Source: JBEKHT01 sp050012135
GTDB lineage: Bacteria; Chloroflexota; Anaerolineae; Anaerolineales; RBG-16-64-43
NCBI GenBank assembly: GCA_050012135.1
Contig: JBEKHT010000005.1
Coordinates: forward strand, 15,138 to 79,137
Direction: 5' to 3'
Length of the DNA stretch: 64,000 nt
This document shows positions 34,001 through 42,299 of this stretch, piece after piece. Under the pieces are notes generated by a model. That model saw only the letters and a list, made by a program, of their open reading frames with translations, had not been told where the DNA came from and did no database searches. Position numbers and translations under genes: made by a program. Every line of letters begins with the position of its first letter. The first letter of the stretch is position 1.

Positions 34001-36048
34001 GCGGCCAGATTCTGAATGAACATCTGACGCTTGTTCTGGTCATCCGGCCAACGCACCTCCATCGTAATGCCTTGGTACAGTCCGCCGAAGGCATCCCGTC
34101 CTTCGATCCGCAGCGGGAGCCCCTCGTCCCAACTCTCGTTGGCAACCATGGCCCCCGAAACATTGATCGGGGCTCCCTGTGGGGCAGTCACCAGAAGATA
34201 GTAGACGCGGGTGGCTGTGAGAGCCGCGGCGTTCATGGGAGCGCTCAGCGACTGTCCGCGCGGGTCCGAGCCAACGGCGGGAACGAGGAGGGTTGCGCCG
34301 GCTAAAGGCTGCGAACCATCCGGGGTACCTGAAAGGACGACGTTCAGTTGCCCCGAACCGTCGCCCTCGCTGGAACTTCGGGCGTGCCCAATCGCGACTC
34401 CGGTCACCTGCCCATCCACGTGCGCCTCGAAGGGGATCACCAGGGGGGCATCCGCCGCGATCTGTGACCCATACGGAACCGATATCTGCTCGTTGTACAG
34501 GCCGGTAGAGGTTTGGACTTCCAGGGTGAAAGGCCCTGGAATATTCTGGTAGATCCAGCGGGAAGCCTGGATCCTCGTGTTTTCATGCCGGTAGATTCCC
34601 GTGAACCCCCAGGCGTAGAGCAGGGTCCCGCCTAGGACCACGACAAAGAGGCCCGCCACTCCTGCTTGCCCGGCCCAGCCGAATGCGCTTCTTGCCTTGC
34701 GGTCTTCAACTTGGGCGCCCACCCGATTCCACAGCTCGACGAGAGCCCAGGCCGCCAGGAGTGCCATAAAGGGATAGATCGGGAGAAAGTAGCGGATCGA
34801 CTTGACGAATCGGGTCCCCATGAAAAGGAAATACCCACCTGCCCAGGTTATCGGCAGAAGGTGCGACTCCCACTGTCCCTTCCACAAGCGCCAGAGGGCC
34901 CAAAGGAACCCCGCCCAAGCCATCAGCCCGAGCGGGAGACCAAGACCCCACAGAATTATGTTCACCAGCGGGAAAATGAGAATCGGACGATTTGTCCATT
35001 GCTCGCCGGGGGGACCACCGCCTATACCGTTCGACTGCTCGCGCGCCACCTGCATGCTCGCCACCCACTCGGGGTTCAGGTGGAGGGTCAGAAAAGTGGT
35101 GTCTCCTTGAAGAGCCCGGAAGGACATCGGCTGCGTGACCCGGAAGGTGAGAACCGAGACGACCCCTGCGAGGAGGAGCCTGCCTGCCACCCCTGCCAGA
35201 ACCCTTCCCGATCCAGGGCCCGAGTTCCTCAATCGTTTGTAGTGGGAGATGCCAGCCGCAACAACAATCTCGGCGGCCAGAGGGAGCAGATTCACCCTCG
35301 AGGCCATGGTCATTCCAAAGGACACGCCAAACAGTGCGTACCAGACCCAGCTGGAAAGCTTGCGCGAATCCGACTCGCGTTCCTTCGACGCCTGCACCGC
35401 GGCAAACATCGCCGCCGTCGAGAAGAACAATGCGAAGTTGTCAACGGTCAGAAAATGCGAATACTGGATCTCGAGTACGGCCAGGGCGCCCAGGGCGGAG
35501 GCGAGCAGTCCTGTCCGCCGGCCATACAAGCGCCGGCCGATCAAGAACAGAAGCAACAGCGTGAGGACGTCACAAAAAGATGAAAGCCGGCGGCCCAAGA
35601 GGCGCAGATCGTCATAGCCAGTATTGCTGGTCTGTTCGGCAAACCAGCGGAGGATGGTGATCGGCCACTGACCCCAAACAAAGCCGTTGTTCGCGCCGGA
35701 GGTAGTGGGATTCCCGAGGACATCATATTTCTGATATGGGCTGATCGGCGACACCCGCGTGTTGAAGTAGTCCCCCAGCGATTTAGGAATGGACAATTGC
35801 GTGAGATTGCTGGTCAAGCCGTACTCATCGGGATTCAAGTCCGTGCTCTGATTCCAGTTGACCCAGCTGAAGCGCCAAGCGATCCCGATGCAAATCAGGG
35901 CCAGCAAGACCAGGTCGAAAAGGACTCCTCCGAGCCGCCGGCAACGCGAGCCCGCCGCGGGACGGAGGGCGGCAGCCTCCTGAGGAGGGATTGGGTCGCG
36001 GGGATCGAGGTTAGCTTGCGCCTTCACTTCGAGCTCAGGTTTGCTCAT
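31069..36048 (-). CDS. Giant GT39-YYY (DUF2298) fusion membrane protein
   Basis: 1659 residues, the largest gene here. The N-terminal half (about 1-870) is GT39/PMT-like: QSTDLNPDEYGLTSNL supplies the Asp-Glu after helix 1, about ten helices follow to residue 510, then a large extracytoplasmic domain rich in beta-type sequence (about 510-840). The C-terminal half (870-1659) is a second DUF2298 copy: PMDFSYFNAVIKSTSFPPYDPW, then YYYFG at 1007-1011, many helices, and a soluble end with SYIVVGELEQAYYPP. It is a paralogue of the next gene, sharing the FPPxDPW-YYYFG core and C-terminal domain. Proposed role: surface glycosylation using a lipid-linked sugar. Function unproven. Confidence 0.82.
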   Translation of the reverse strand: MSKPELEVKAQANLDPRDPIPPQEAAALRPAAGSRCRRLGGVLFDLVLLALICIGIAWRFSWVNWNQSTDLNPDEYGLTSNLTQLSIPKSLGDYFNTRVSPISPYQKYDVLGNPTTSGANNGFVWGQWPITILRWFAEQTSNTGYDDLRLLGRRLSSFCDVLTLLLLFLIGRRLYGRRTGLLASALGALAVLEIQYSHFLTVDNFALFFSTAAMFAAVQASKERESDSRKLSSWVWYALFGVSFGMTMASRVNLLPLAAEIVVAAGISHYKRLRNSGPGSGRVLAGVAGRLLLAGVVSVLTFRVTQPMSFRALQGDTTFLTLHLNPEWVASMQVAREQSNGIGGGPPGEQWTNRPILIFPLVNIILWGLGLPLGLMAWAGFLWALWRLWKGQWESHLLPITWAGGYFLFMGTRFVKSIRYFLPIYPFMALLAAWALVELWNRVGAQVEDRKARSAFGWAGQAGVAGLFVVVLGGTLLYAWGFTGIYRHENTRIQASRWIYQNIPGPFTLEVQTSTGLYNEQISVPYGSQIAADAPLVIPFEAHVDGQVTGVAIGHARSSSEGDGSGQLNVVLSGTPDGSQPLAGATLLVPAVGSDPRGQSLSAPMNAAALTATRVYYLLVTAPQGAPINVSGAMVANESWDEGLPLRIEGRDAFGGLYQGITMEVRWPDDQNKRQMFIQNLAASDYIFLPSQRGIWTPTRLPRSYPLTVAYYQALLDGRLGFDLVAQFQQPIQIGPLVLSDVAGTVGWNQKPTLPVYNNNLFAAEEAFSVYDHAPVWIFKKSPTFDLDKVKAVLDAVDLQNVVPADPRHPVPAPNTLMLPPDRLAEQRAGGTWSSMFSRLAAQNSIEIVGVALWFLWVLLTGWAAFPLVSLALRGLPDLGYSLARVAGWLLVAWLAWILGSYKVPFVRITLLALWIGLIAVGLALILIGRREWKEKLRVHWRTWATMEVVFVALFLFDLLLRYGNSDLWHPSFGGEKPMDFSYFNAVIKSTSFPPYDPWFAGGYINYYYFGFVLLAIPTKLLAILPSFAYNLSLPSLFAMLGLAGFGIAWSLATRLRESGQVSVSPLLAGAATAVGLVLIGNLGEVRMVWQGWIGASGLGVPNDLLFGLGSVLKALTGAWRVFTQQATLPYGTGDWYWIASRAISVPNGPGGVPTETQPITEFPFFTFLYGDPHAHMIAMPLTVLAIGFSVSLVLRPQQTHRWSEIVPALILGSLVIGALRPTNTWDFPTYAGLGVLALGYANWRARPPSHSTGRAWGALALGAGEIAALIGLSFLLYQPYSQWYLQGYTSFDFWTGSKTPLDSYLIIHGVFLFVLVSFLLLLTKDWLASTPLAAVGRWIENGLIGYAVVALVALLVAVVLLWIMKYEAVAFALPLILWAGLLALQENLSEPKRILLVMMALALTLTVLVEFVVLSGDISRMNTVFKFYLQVWILFAVAAGPALAWMVATRHQWSPRLVSLWTGGLTLLVLGAAFYTYQAGLSKVEDRMAPNAPHTLDGMTYMAYAQYADQGQTMDLSDDSRAIQWMQENVSGSPVIVEANTVEYHWGSRFTIYTGLPGVVGWNWHQRQQRGVVSPEEVEERVREVGEFYSTTDEAWTRQFLSQYQVSYIVVGELEQAYYPPAGLAKFSQMQAEGLLQSVYSAGHTIIYKVLSPLSARM

Positions 36049-36120
36049 CTTGTCGACACCTGCCTACCCCGGCTTGCCCAAGACGACGCGCTCTGGTCTG
36101 GACGAGGCCGACCTTGCAGG

Positions 36121-38454
36121 CTACCCTCCCGATTGAGTTGGGCTCCCGGGAATGAAGTAAAGGAAGAAATCATGGCCGGCGACCTGGGAGGTGAACCTTT
36201 GCAGCCGCCCGGGTGGGAATCTGGCGGCCAGGACATTCAGCGTATCGTGATCATCCTTGTTGAAGATCACCAGCAGTGGCTCCCCCCCAGGAGTAAGTGT
36301 TTCCAGAGAATCCCGGGGAAGCGCGTAGTCCCGGGTGGGATCGCCCGCATACATTCCCACTAGGCGAGTGTCCACCCAATAGGGGTAGGGAACGACATAA
36401 GCGTCTGGGTAGCTACCCACCGAATGGGCAAAAGCGCTCACCAGCGCGCCGATCTCCGAGGCGTTTTGAGCGGCCAGCCGATACTGCCCCGGATACTGAT
36501 CAAAGGTAAGGAAGTAGTTCTGGGCTATTGATCCCACCAGCAGCAGCCCGGCGCAGGGCAACACGAGGAAGCGATAAGTTCGTTTGGACAAATGGGCTTG
36601 CAGGGTGTCCAGGAGCATCACCGCTCCGATGGCGGCAACCACGAACACGATCGGAAAGGCTCCGGAGGTGCGGTTCATGGCCGGATTCTCGAGCGGGAAG
36701 GCAATTGCGAGTGAAGACGGGAGCATCAACAGGGGAATGGCCACCAGCACGAACAGATCCAGCCAGTTCCGCTGGCGCAGGTACCTTGCCAACAGGAAGA
36801 AGGCTCCCAGGATGAACAGCACGGCGCTTACTACATCGAGGGCCGGCCGGCCGGGGATGCCCAAGAACCAGGCCGTGCCTCCACTCCAATTGAACATGAG
36901 CAGCGCATTGACCTGGTTTTGAAGGAAGATGACGAGGGGGTTGCCGGGATACGCGGCCTCACTCTCACCGATGCGCGTCAAGGTGCGTTCCCAGAAGATG
37001 AACGGATTGCTCGTGGCGTAGTGCAAGAGCGGCAGGCCCAAGACGAACGCTGGAATGAAGGCGGCCAGCAGGCCTCGCCAGGTCCATCCCCGCAGGCCGC
37101 TTGACTGCCGATGGAGGCTGAAGACGAGGACGGCGGCCAGCATGACGAAGGGCAGGATGCGGATCGGCGAGTACCCGTTGAGGCCAAGGCCCAGAGCGAG
37201 GCCCGCCCACAGGAAATCCTCTGCCCGCCGATGTCGCAGGGCGCGCATCAAGTAGTAGAGAGCCGGGGCTACGAAGAGCGGAAGAAAAGGAAAGCGCAGC
37301 CCGATCCGGCTGTTCACATTCGGCCAGTAGGCAATGCCGCTCAAGACCATGGCGACCAAGCCCACTCTCCGATCCGCAATCTCCTTCCCGAGGAGATAGA
37401 CGTAGGGGAGCGTCGCGAATCCGGCAGCCGCCGTGACGATCTTCAGAGTGAGGAAGGAGATTCCCGTGCCAAAGGCCGTGGCGACAAAAGCTGCCAGGTA
37501 GAACTCGATGAACTCGCGTCCGGTGTTGCGTGGAAAGTAGGTCGAGTACTTGCCCGCCAGAACATCCATGACATCCAGCAGCTTCTCGGCGTGGTCACTC
37601 GTCATCTCGGGAGCAACTAGATCAAGCCGGTAGAAGCGGAAGAATGCGACCAGGAGAAGTCCGGCCAAAACCAGGAGGGTCCATCCGGAGAGCTGGACTC
37701 CCTTTCCCGCGCTTTTCAGATGCGTCCACAGCTTCTGAACCCCCTCTTTGACCAAGCGCAGAACACGCGGAGATCCCGATTCTGCCGGAGACAGGGCAAC
37801 AATCCAGAAAAGAAGAGCAAGGATCCAGAGGGTCAGGTTCGTCGCGGTGAAAACGTCGCCCTCGAAGGAGAGAAAGGCGGCCATGCTTAGACCGACCCCC
37901 AACCAGGCGCACAGCACCGAGGCCAGCGAAAGGGCCCAGCGACCCGCAGGAACCGTTTCCTCTTTCAATTCAAGCAACCGCAGATCGCCAGCCCGCCAGG
38001 ACCAAACCAGAAGCGAGATCGGAAGAATATAGAGAATGCCGGCCAGTCGGGTGCTGGCGGGGTACCCGCTCGGCCGGAAATCCATGACGGCTTGGGCGGC
38101 GAGCGCCAGCAGAAGAACTCCGCAAGGTCGAAGAATCCGACCCCATGCCGCGGCGGGTTGAACGGCCTGGACCCGGATCTCCGCTGCGCGGGAGGACTGC
38201 GGCACAAAAGCCGTCAGCGGGATCGGGGCAACCGGGATCGCCTCCGCTCGAGTTCGGAGCGCCCACACGACCAGGCCGGCGGCGACCAGCAGAAGCAGGT
38301 ACCCTTCCGGAGAGAGAGGCCCGCGCAGGACCAGATAGGCCAGCCCGATCAGGGCGGCTACCGACGCTAGGAATCCGCGGACGGCACGCTTCACCGCCGG
38401 TTGCTTAAGCTCCGCCCGAATCCAGTCCAGTAGGGAAGGTGTGCTCTCGCTCAT
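36121..38454 (-). CDS. GT39-family glycosyltransferase, membrane
   Basis: 777 residues. A hydrophobic N-terminal region (about 30-230, six helices) precedes the GT39 core, where YRLDLVAPEMTSDHAEKL sits in the first extracytoplasmic loop with Glu and Asp as candidate catalytic or metal residues. About ten more helices follow, then a soluble C-terminal domain (about 670-777). Such enzymes move mannose or other sugars from polyprenyl phosphate to proteins or lipids on the outer face. ATG at 38454 overlaps the methyltransferase stop (ATGA). Confidence 0.8.
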   Translation of the reverse strand: MSESTPSLLDWIRAELKQPAVKRAVRGFLASVAALIGLAYLVLRGPLSPEGYLLLLVAAGLVVWALRTRAEAIPVAPIPLTAFVPQSSRAAEIRVQAVQPAAAWGRILRPCGVLLLALAAQAVMDFRPSGYPASTRLAGILYILPISLLVWSWRAGDLRLLELKEETVPAGRWALSLASVLCAWLGVGLSMAAFLSFEGDVFTATNLTLWILALLFWIVALSPAESGSPRVLRLVKEGVQKLWTHLKSAGKGVQLSGWTLLVLAGLLLVAFFRFYRLDLVAPEMTSDHAEKLLDVMDVLAGKYSTYFPRNTGREFIEFYLAAFVATAFGTGISFLTLKIVTAAAGFATLPYVYLLGKEIADRRVGLVAMVLSGIAYWPNVNSRIGLRFPFLPLFVAPALYYLMRALRHRRAEDFLWAGLALGLGLNGYSPIRILPFVMLAAVLVFSLHRQSSGLRGWTWRGLLAAFIPAFVLGLPLLHYATSNPFIFWERTLTRIGESEAAYPGNPLVIFLQNQVNALLMFNWSGGTAWFLGIPGRPALDVVSAVLFILGAFFLLARYLRQRNWLDLFVLVAIPLLMLPSSLAIAFPLENPAMNRTSGAFPIVFVVAAIGAVMLLDTLQAHLSKRTYRFLVLPCAGLLLVGSIAQNYFLTFDQYPGQYRLAAQNASEIGALVSAFAHSVGSYPDAYVVPYPYWVDTRLVGMYAGDPTRDYALPRDSLETLTPGGEPLLVIFNKDDHDTLNVLAARFPPGRLQRFTSQVAGHDFFLYFIPGSPTQSGG

Positions 38455-39188
38455 CGATGGTCCGCACCGACAGGCTTGCGCCCAATCGCAATCATACTCT
38501 CCCCCCAGCGGAGAGGAAGGAAGATCCACCCGCTCATGGCTTGAACCCCGCCCAGCGACCCAAAGACGATTTTCTGGACGATCGCTGGGAGGACGGGAAG
38601 ATAGGGGGCATCCCAGAACCCGTCGCTGAGAACCCGGAGCACCCGCACCCCGGCGACTCGATTGACCAGCTCCAACCACTCATCGGGTGGCTTCAGGGAA
38701 ATGTGGGTCGGATCCCGAAACCCGATCCACCCCTCCCCTTTGAGCGGACGCAGGAGTGAGCTCAAGTTGGGGGTGGAGAGAATCAGCGTTCCTCCGGGGA
38801 CCAAGACTCTGCCGAGTTCGTGCACCGCCTGATCCGGGTGAACCAAGTGTTCGACGATGTGCTTTATGATCACGACATCGAAGCTTTCTTCCCGGTAGGG
38901 GAGACACTCAGCAGAGGCCTCATTGACCCGCGTGCGAGGAGCAACTTGCCGGACCTGGCCCAAGGCCCACGGGTTTACGTCAACGGCATGAGTCTCAAAA
39001 TCCCTTTCTAGCTGCCCGACCAGGTGACCCAGACCGCAACCGACCTCGAGCAGGCGCCCACCTGGGCGCCCGTAGCGCCGTGCCAGGCCGGCGTAAAAGC
39101 GATTCGACCACCAATACTGGCTCAAGCGCGCAAAAGATACCCTCTCATAAGTGTGGGTGTGAAAATAGCGTTTGTCGAAGGGAGTCAT
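38451..39188 (-). CDS. SAM-dependent methyltransferase (class I, Methyltransf_11 type)
   Basis: 245 residues. LLEVGCGLGHLVGQLE is motif I for S-adenosylmethionine, HAVDVNPWALGQV holds the acidic residue of motif II, and ESFDVVIIKHIVEHLVHPDQAVHELGRVLVPGG matches motifs IV-VI. FYAGLARRYGRPGGR precedes the domain. The C-terminus is hydrophobic around residues 205-235 and might touch the membrane. Overlaps both neighbours by 4 bases. Likely methylates a glycan or its lipid carrier, by context. Confidence 0.85.
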   Translation of the reverse strand: MTPFDKRYFHTHTYERVSFARLSQYWWSNRFYAGLARRYGRPGGRLLEVGCGLGHLVGQLERDFETHAVDVNPWALGQVRQVAPRTRVNEASAECLPYREESFDVVIIKHIVEHLVHPDQAVHELGRVLVPGGTLILSTPNLSSLLRPLKGEGWIGFRDPTHISLKPPDEWLELVNRVAGVRVLRVLSDGFWDAPYLPVLPAIVQKIVFGSLGGVQAMSGWIFLPLRWGESMIAIGRKPVGADHR

Positions 39189-39979
39189 GCTCGCGTGGCG
39201 ACGTAGAAGGTGAAGGCCCCCTGGGCGGGCGGCGCTTCATGAAAATGTGGCGAGACAAGCTGCCAGGTCAGCGCCAAGTTGAACTTGGACTTCCAGAGAA
39301 TCCATCTCCCGGTGAGCTTGCGGGCCACCAGGCAGGGCAGTCCCAGGTAGTGTCCCCATTCCAGCGTCCGCATCGAGGATTCCGAAAAATAGTCCCAGGA
39401 AGATTCCAGGACCAACCCGGCCCGATCCAGCCGTGCCCGCCAGCCATCGGCCTCTTCGAGGTGATGCACCCGGGACATTCGCCGGAACCAGTCCCGATAG
39501 GAGCCGGCCGCTCCCTGCAGGCCGACAGCCGCGAGCATTCGCGCCACGGAAAGATAGGAGAGGTAGCGCGGATTGGGAACGCAGAACACGAAAGGAGCTC
39601 CGGGCTTGAGCACCCGACCGATCTCCAGGATTACCTCGTCCACCCCTGGAATGTGCTCCAGCACCGAGTTGCTCATCGCACTGGCAAACCAAGCCGCAGG
39701 AAAAGGAATCCGCTTTCCTTCCCCTTGCACTACCAGGCGATAGGCCCCGCGCCTTTTCGCCTCAGGCAGGACCGAAAAGGATGGATCTAGTCCCACGTCG
39801 ATGCGCCGGGAGAAGGCGACGGAGGCAAAATGCCCGTCTCCGCAGCCGATGTCCAGCGTGGGCTCCGGAAGCGCCAAGCCCTGGTAGTAGCGATCCTCCA
39901 CGGCTCGGACGAGCGCACGGAAGTAGGGCAAGTCCCGGAGATGGTTCCAAAGCACTCGATCGTTTTCAGATGGCCTCAC
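39185..39979 (-). CDS. SAM-dependent methyltransferase
   Basis: 264 residues, a second class I methyltransferase. TLDIGCGDGHFASVAF is motif I, VGLDPSFSVLPEA motif II, FPAAWFASAMSNSVLEHIPGVDEVILEIGRVLKPGAPFVF motifs IV-VI. Only weakly similar to the preceding methyltransferase of the cluster. GTG at 39979 forms a GTGA overlap with the GT4 stop and has AGGTGAA before it. Probably acts on the same glycan pathway; target unknown. Confidence 0.85.
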   Translation of the reverse strand: MRPSENDRVLWNHLRDLPYFRALVRAVEDRYYQGLALPEPTLDIGCGDGHFASVAFSRRIDVGLDPSFSVLPEAKRRGAYRLVVQGEGKRIPFPAAWFASAMSNSVLEHIPGVDEVILEIGRVLKPGAPFVFCVPNPRYLSYLSVARMLAAVGLQGAAGSYRDWFRRMSRVHHLEEADGWRARLDRAGLVLESSWDYFSESSMRTLEWGHYLGLPCLVARKLTGRWILWKSKFNLALTWQLVSPHFHEAPPAQGAFTFYVATRA

Positions 39980-41175
39980 TTCACCTGCCTTGAGGGGCCG
40001 ACGACGTGTCGCGACCCGTGGACGGCCAGCCTACGCTGCAGTTCCAAGAAATGCAGTTCGTACTGGGCGGCTACCGCCTCCGGCGAGTAGAGGGCCTGAA
40101 GATCCTGGCCGGACTGGCGGTAGGCTTCGGGATGGTCGAGGATCTCCAAGATGGCCTCGGCCAGGGCCCGTCCGTCTCTGGGGGGGACAATGCGGCCCAT
40201 GCCTGTGCTGCGGACCGGTTGTCTCACCCCGGGCAGAGCCGAGGCCACGACCGGAATGCCGCACATCATCGACTCAATCTGAACGAGGCCGAAGCTCTCG
40301 GTGCTGTTGATGCTGGGCAGCACCGTCACGTCACAGGCCCGAAAGAACGTTGCCATGGCTCTTGGATCCAGCGTGCCCAAGAACTTCCAATGGTTCCCAA
40401 GGCGCGCGATGATCGGAAGCAGCTTTCGTGCGTAGGCATCCTCCCCGAGCACGTTCTGATGCGGCCCGGCAAAAAGGACTCGCAGGTCCGGGTACCTCTC
40501 CATCACAGCCGGCAGGGCTTCGAGCAGGTACTCGACCCCTTTTTCGGCCGCCAGTCGGGCCGCCATCCCAATGACCCGCTGATGGTTCAGGCCGTGGCGC
40601 GACCGGAAGATTGCCACCTCCTCCTCGCTCACCTCAGCAACCTCTACGGGTGGCGGAATCACGGTTACCTTGCTCAGGTACCGGGCCAGAAAAGGGGAGT
40701 TCTCGGCATAGTCGCGGGTGTAGGCGACGATCTGATGGGCGGCACCGGCCGCAAGATGATTGGCCGCGTGAACGACTTGATTGGCGACGCGGTTGAAAAC
40801 CGTGGGAGGGAGACTCAGGTCACAATGGTAGGTGAGGATGGTCGGCTTTCGGAAAAGGCGCCCGCGCAGGGCAATGCCAGGGGCATCGAACTGTGGCAGG
40901 TGGATGCTGATCGCATCGTGGGAGCTGACGAGCTGCGTGGCCCACCAACCGATAGTGGGCATGAGCACCCCTTTGCTCACCCTGGCGATCACCCAGGGGC
41001 GAATGATCTCGACGCCCTCGAGGCTCTCCTGAGCGGGAAGGCGCCGGTCGAATCTTGAGGTTAGGACCGTGACCTGGTGCCCGCGACGGGCCAGGGCTCG
41101 AGCCACGCGCTCCGTGTAGATCGTCAAACCGGAGATGTGGGGGCGGTAGTAGGTGAGGACCATCAGGATGCGCAT
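39976..41175 (-). CDS. GT4-family glycosyltransferase
   Basis: 399 residues, GT-B fold. The N-terminal acceptor domain opens MRILMVLTYYRPHISGLTIYTERVARAL. The C-terminal donor domain shows GMAARLAAEKGVEYLLEALP, LRVLFAGPHQN, and VLPSINSTESFGLVQIESMMCGIPVVAS, the E-x7-E signature of retaining GT4 enzymes (PimA/PimB-like). A cytoplasmic enzyme that likely builds a lipid-linked sugar at the inner membrane face, the substrate later used by the GT39 proteins. Start ATG at 41175, 6 bases after the flippase-like gene. Confidence 0.9.
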   Translation of the reverse strand: MRILMVLTYYRPHISGLTIYTERVARALARRGHQVTVLTSRFDRRLPAQESLEGVEIIRPWVIARVSKGVLMPTIGWWATQLVSSHDAISIHLPQFDAPGIALRGRLFRKPTILTYHCDLSLPPTVFNRVANQVVHAANHLAAGAAHQIVAYTRDYAENSPFLARYLSKVTVIPPPVEVAEVSEEEVAIFRSRHGLNHQRVIGMAARLAAEKGVEYLLEALPAVMERYPDLRVLFAGPHQNVLGEDAYARKLLPIIARLGNHWKFLGTLDPRAMATFFRACDVTVLPSINSTESFGLVQIESMMCGIPVVASALPGVRQPVRSTGMGRIVPPRDGRALAEAILEILDHPEAYRQSGQDLQALYSPEAVAAQYELHFLELQRRLAVHGSRHVVGPSRQVK

Positions 41176-41181
41176 GGGAGT

Positions 41182-42291
41182 TCAGCCTCCGCCGGTCTTG
41201 TCCGGAGGCGCTTGCGTGCCCGACGCCTCGCCGGGTTGCTTCGACCCACGGATCTCCATCACGGCCGTCACCAATTCCCCAAGCGTCTGCCCCTCCTGGA
41301 GCAGACCCCAGGCCCCAAGGACAATAACCCCGATCGTATTCAGGAAGTGGATGGAAAGGGCAAAAGCCAGCGCGCGTCCCGGAGACATCCCCGCCACCGA
41401 GAGGACGCCCACCACCGCGACTTCATAAACCCCTACCGCATTGGGCGAGGAAGGGAGCATGGCTCCCAGCGCGCCTCCCGCCAGGGCAGCCAGGGCCAAT
41501 TTCCAGCTCGCCCCGGGAACAAATCCTTCCAGAATGACCCAGTACTCCAGGATCCACGCAAGCCAAGCCGCCAGGATCCCTGCCACGGCCGGGACCGCCA
41601 CACCCCACTGGCCCACGACCTGGATGCCCGCTAGAAACTCGTCCAAGCGGACCACCCAAGGTTCCAGCCACGCCACCCTCCCTAGCCCTCTCCGCGCCGC
41701 CTTCACGATCCCGGCCCGCGTGACGGCCAGGGCAAAAAGAGCCAGGGTGCCCAGGACGGCCAGAGCCAAGGTGACCTCCAGGGCTCGACTGACCCAGGAG
41801 GCACCGGCGAAAAGCGCGATCGCGGACAAACCGAGGAGCCCCGTAACCAGCAGATCAACGACCCGCTCGACGACCACGGCGGAGAGTGCCGAGCTTGCGG
41901 AGAGAGGCGACACCCCCGCCTTGGGCAGCCCCGCCAAAACGGCCCGGCCTAGATCTCCAAGGCGCAAGGGCAAGAGGCTGTTGAGGAGATAGCTCACATT
42001 GAGTACGGAGAACGATCGCGATAGGCCCAGCTTTTGACCCACGAGGTACCGCCAACCCATCGCGCGTGCCAGCTGGGCTAGGGCCATCAGGACCAGGGCC
42101 GGGACGATGACCCAGGGACCGGCACTGGCCCAAGCGCTCCAGACCTCCTTCCAGCTCACAACGCGCAGGAGGATGACAATCGCCAGAATACTCAGCAACA
42201 GGCCAGGCCACCAGGTAATCGACGATCTGAGCCATGCGATCGCCCGCGTTATGGCTGTCTTCCCGTTCTTGTCCAGAGCTCGAGATTTCAC
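41182..42291 (-). CDS. Flippase-like membrane protein (LPG synthase TM / UPF0104 domain)
   Basis: 369 residues with about eight membrane helices. The family pattern is seen in LLNSLLPLRLGDLGRAVL, SSALSAVVVERVVDLL and GALGAMLPSSPNAVGVYE. Members include the membrane half of lysylphosphatidylglycerol synthase, where it flips lipid, and glycan-locus homologues of unproven flippase function. No synthase domain is attached. GTG start at 42291, 8 bases after lepA, without a good ribosome site, so it may rely on lepA translation. Its place at the head of the GT cluster suggests moving a lipid-linked sugar across the membrane. Confidence 0.85.
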   Translation of the reverse strand: MKSRALDKNGKTAITRAIAWLRSSITWWPGLLLSILAIVILLRVVSWKEVWSAWASAGPWVIVPALVLMALAQLARAMGWRYLVGQKLGLSRSFSVLNVSYLLNSLLPLRLGDLGRAVLAGLPKAGVSPLSASSALSAVVVERVVDLLVTGLLGLSAIALFAGASWVSRALEVTLALAVLGTLALFALAVTRAGIVKAARRGLGRVAWLEPWVVRLDEFLAGIQVVGQWGVAVPAVAGILAAWLAWILEYWVILEGFVPGASWKLALAALAGGALGAMLPSSPNAVGVYEVAVVGVLSVAGMSPGRALAFALSIHFLNTIGVIVLGAWGLLQEGQTLGELVTAVMEIRGSKQPGEASGTQAPPDKTGGG

Positions 42292-42299
42292 GGCCGCAG

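Noticed and set aside
26626..38454. Tandem similarity of the GT39 and YYY genes as recent duplication or assembly artefact
   Set aside because: The copies share only short motifs (FPPxDPW, YYYFG) and differ in length and sequence throughout, so the duplication is old.
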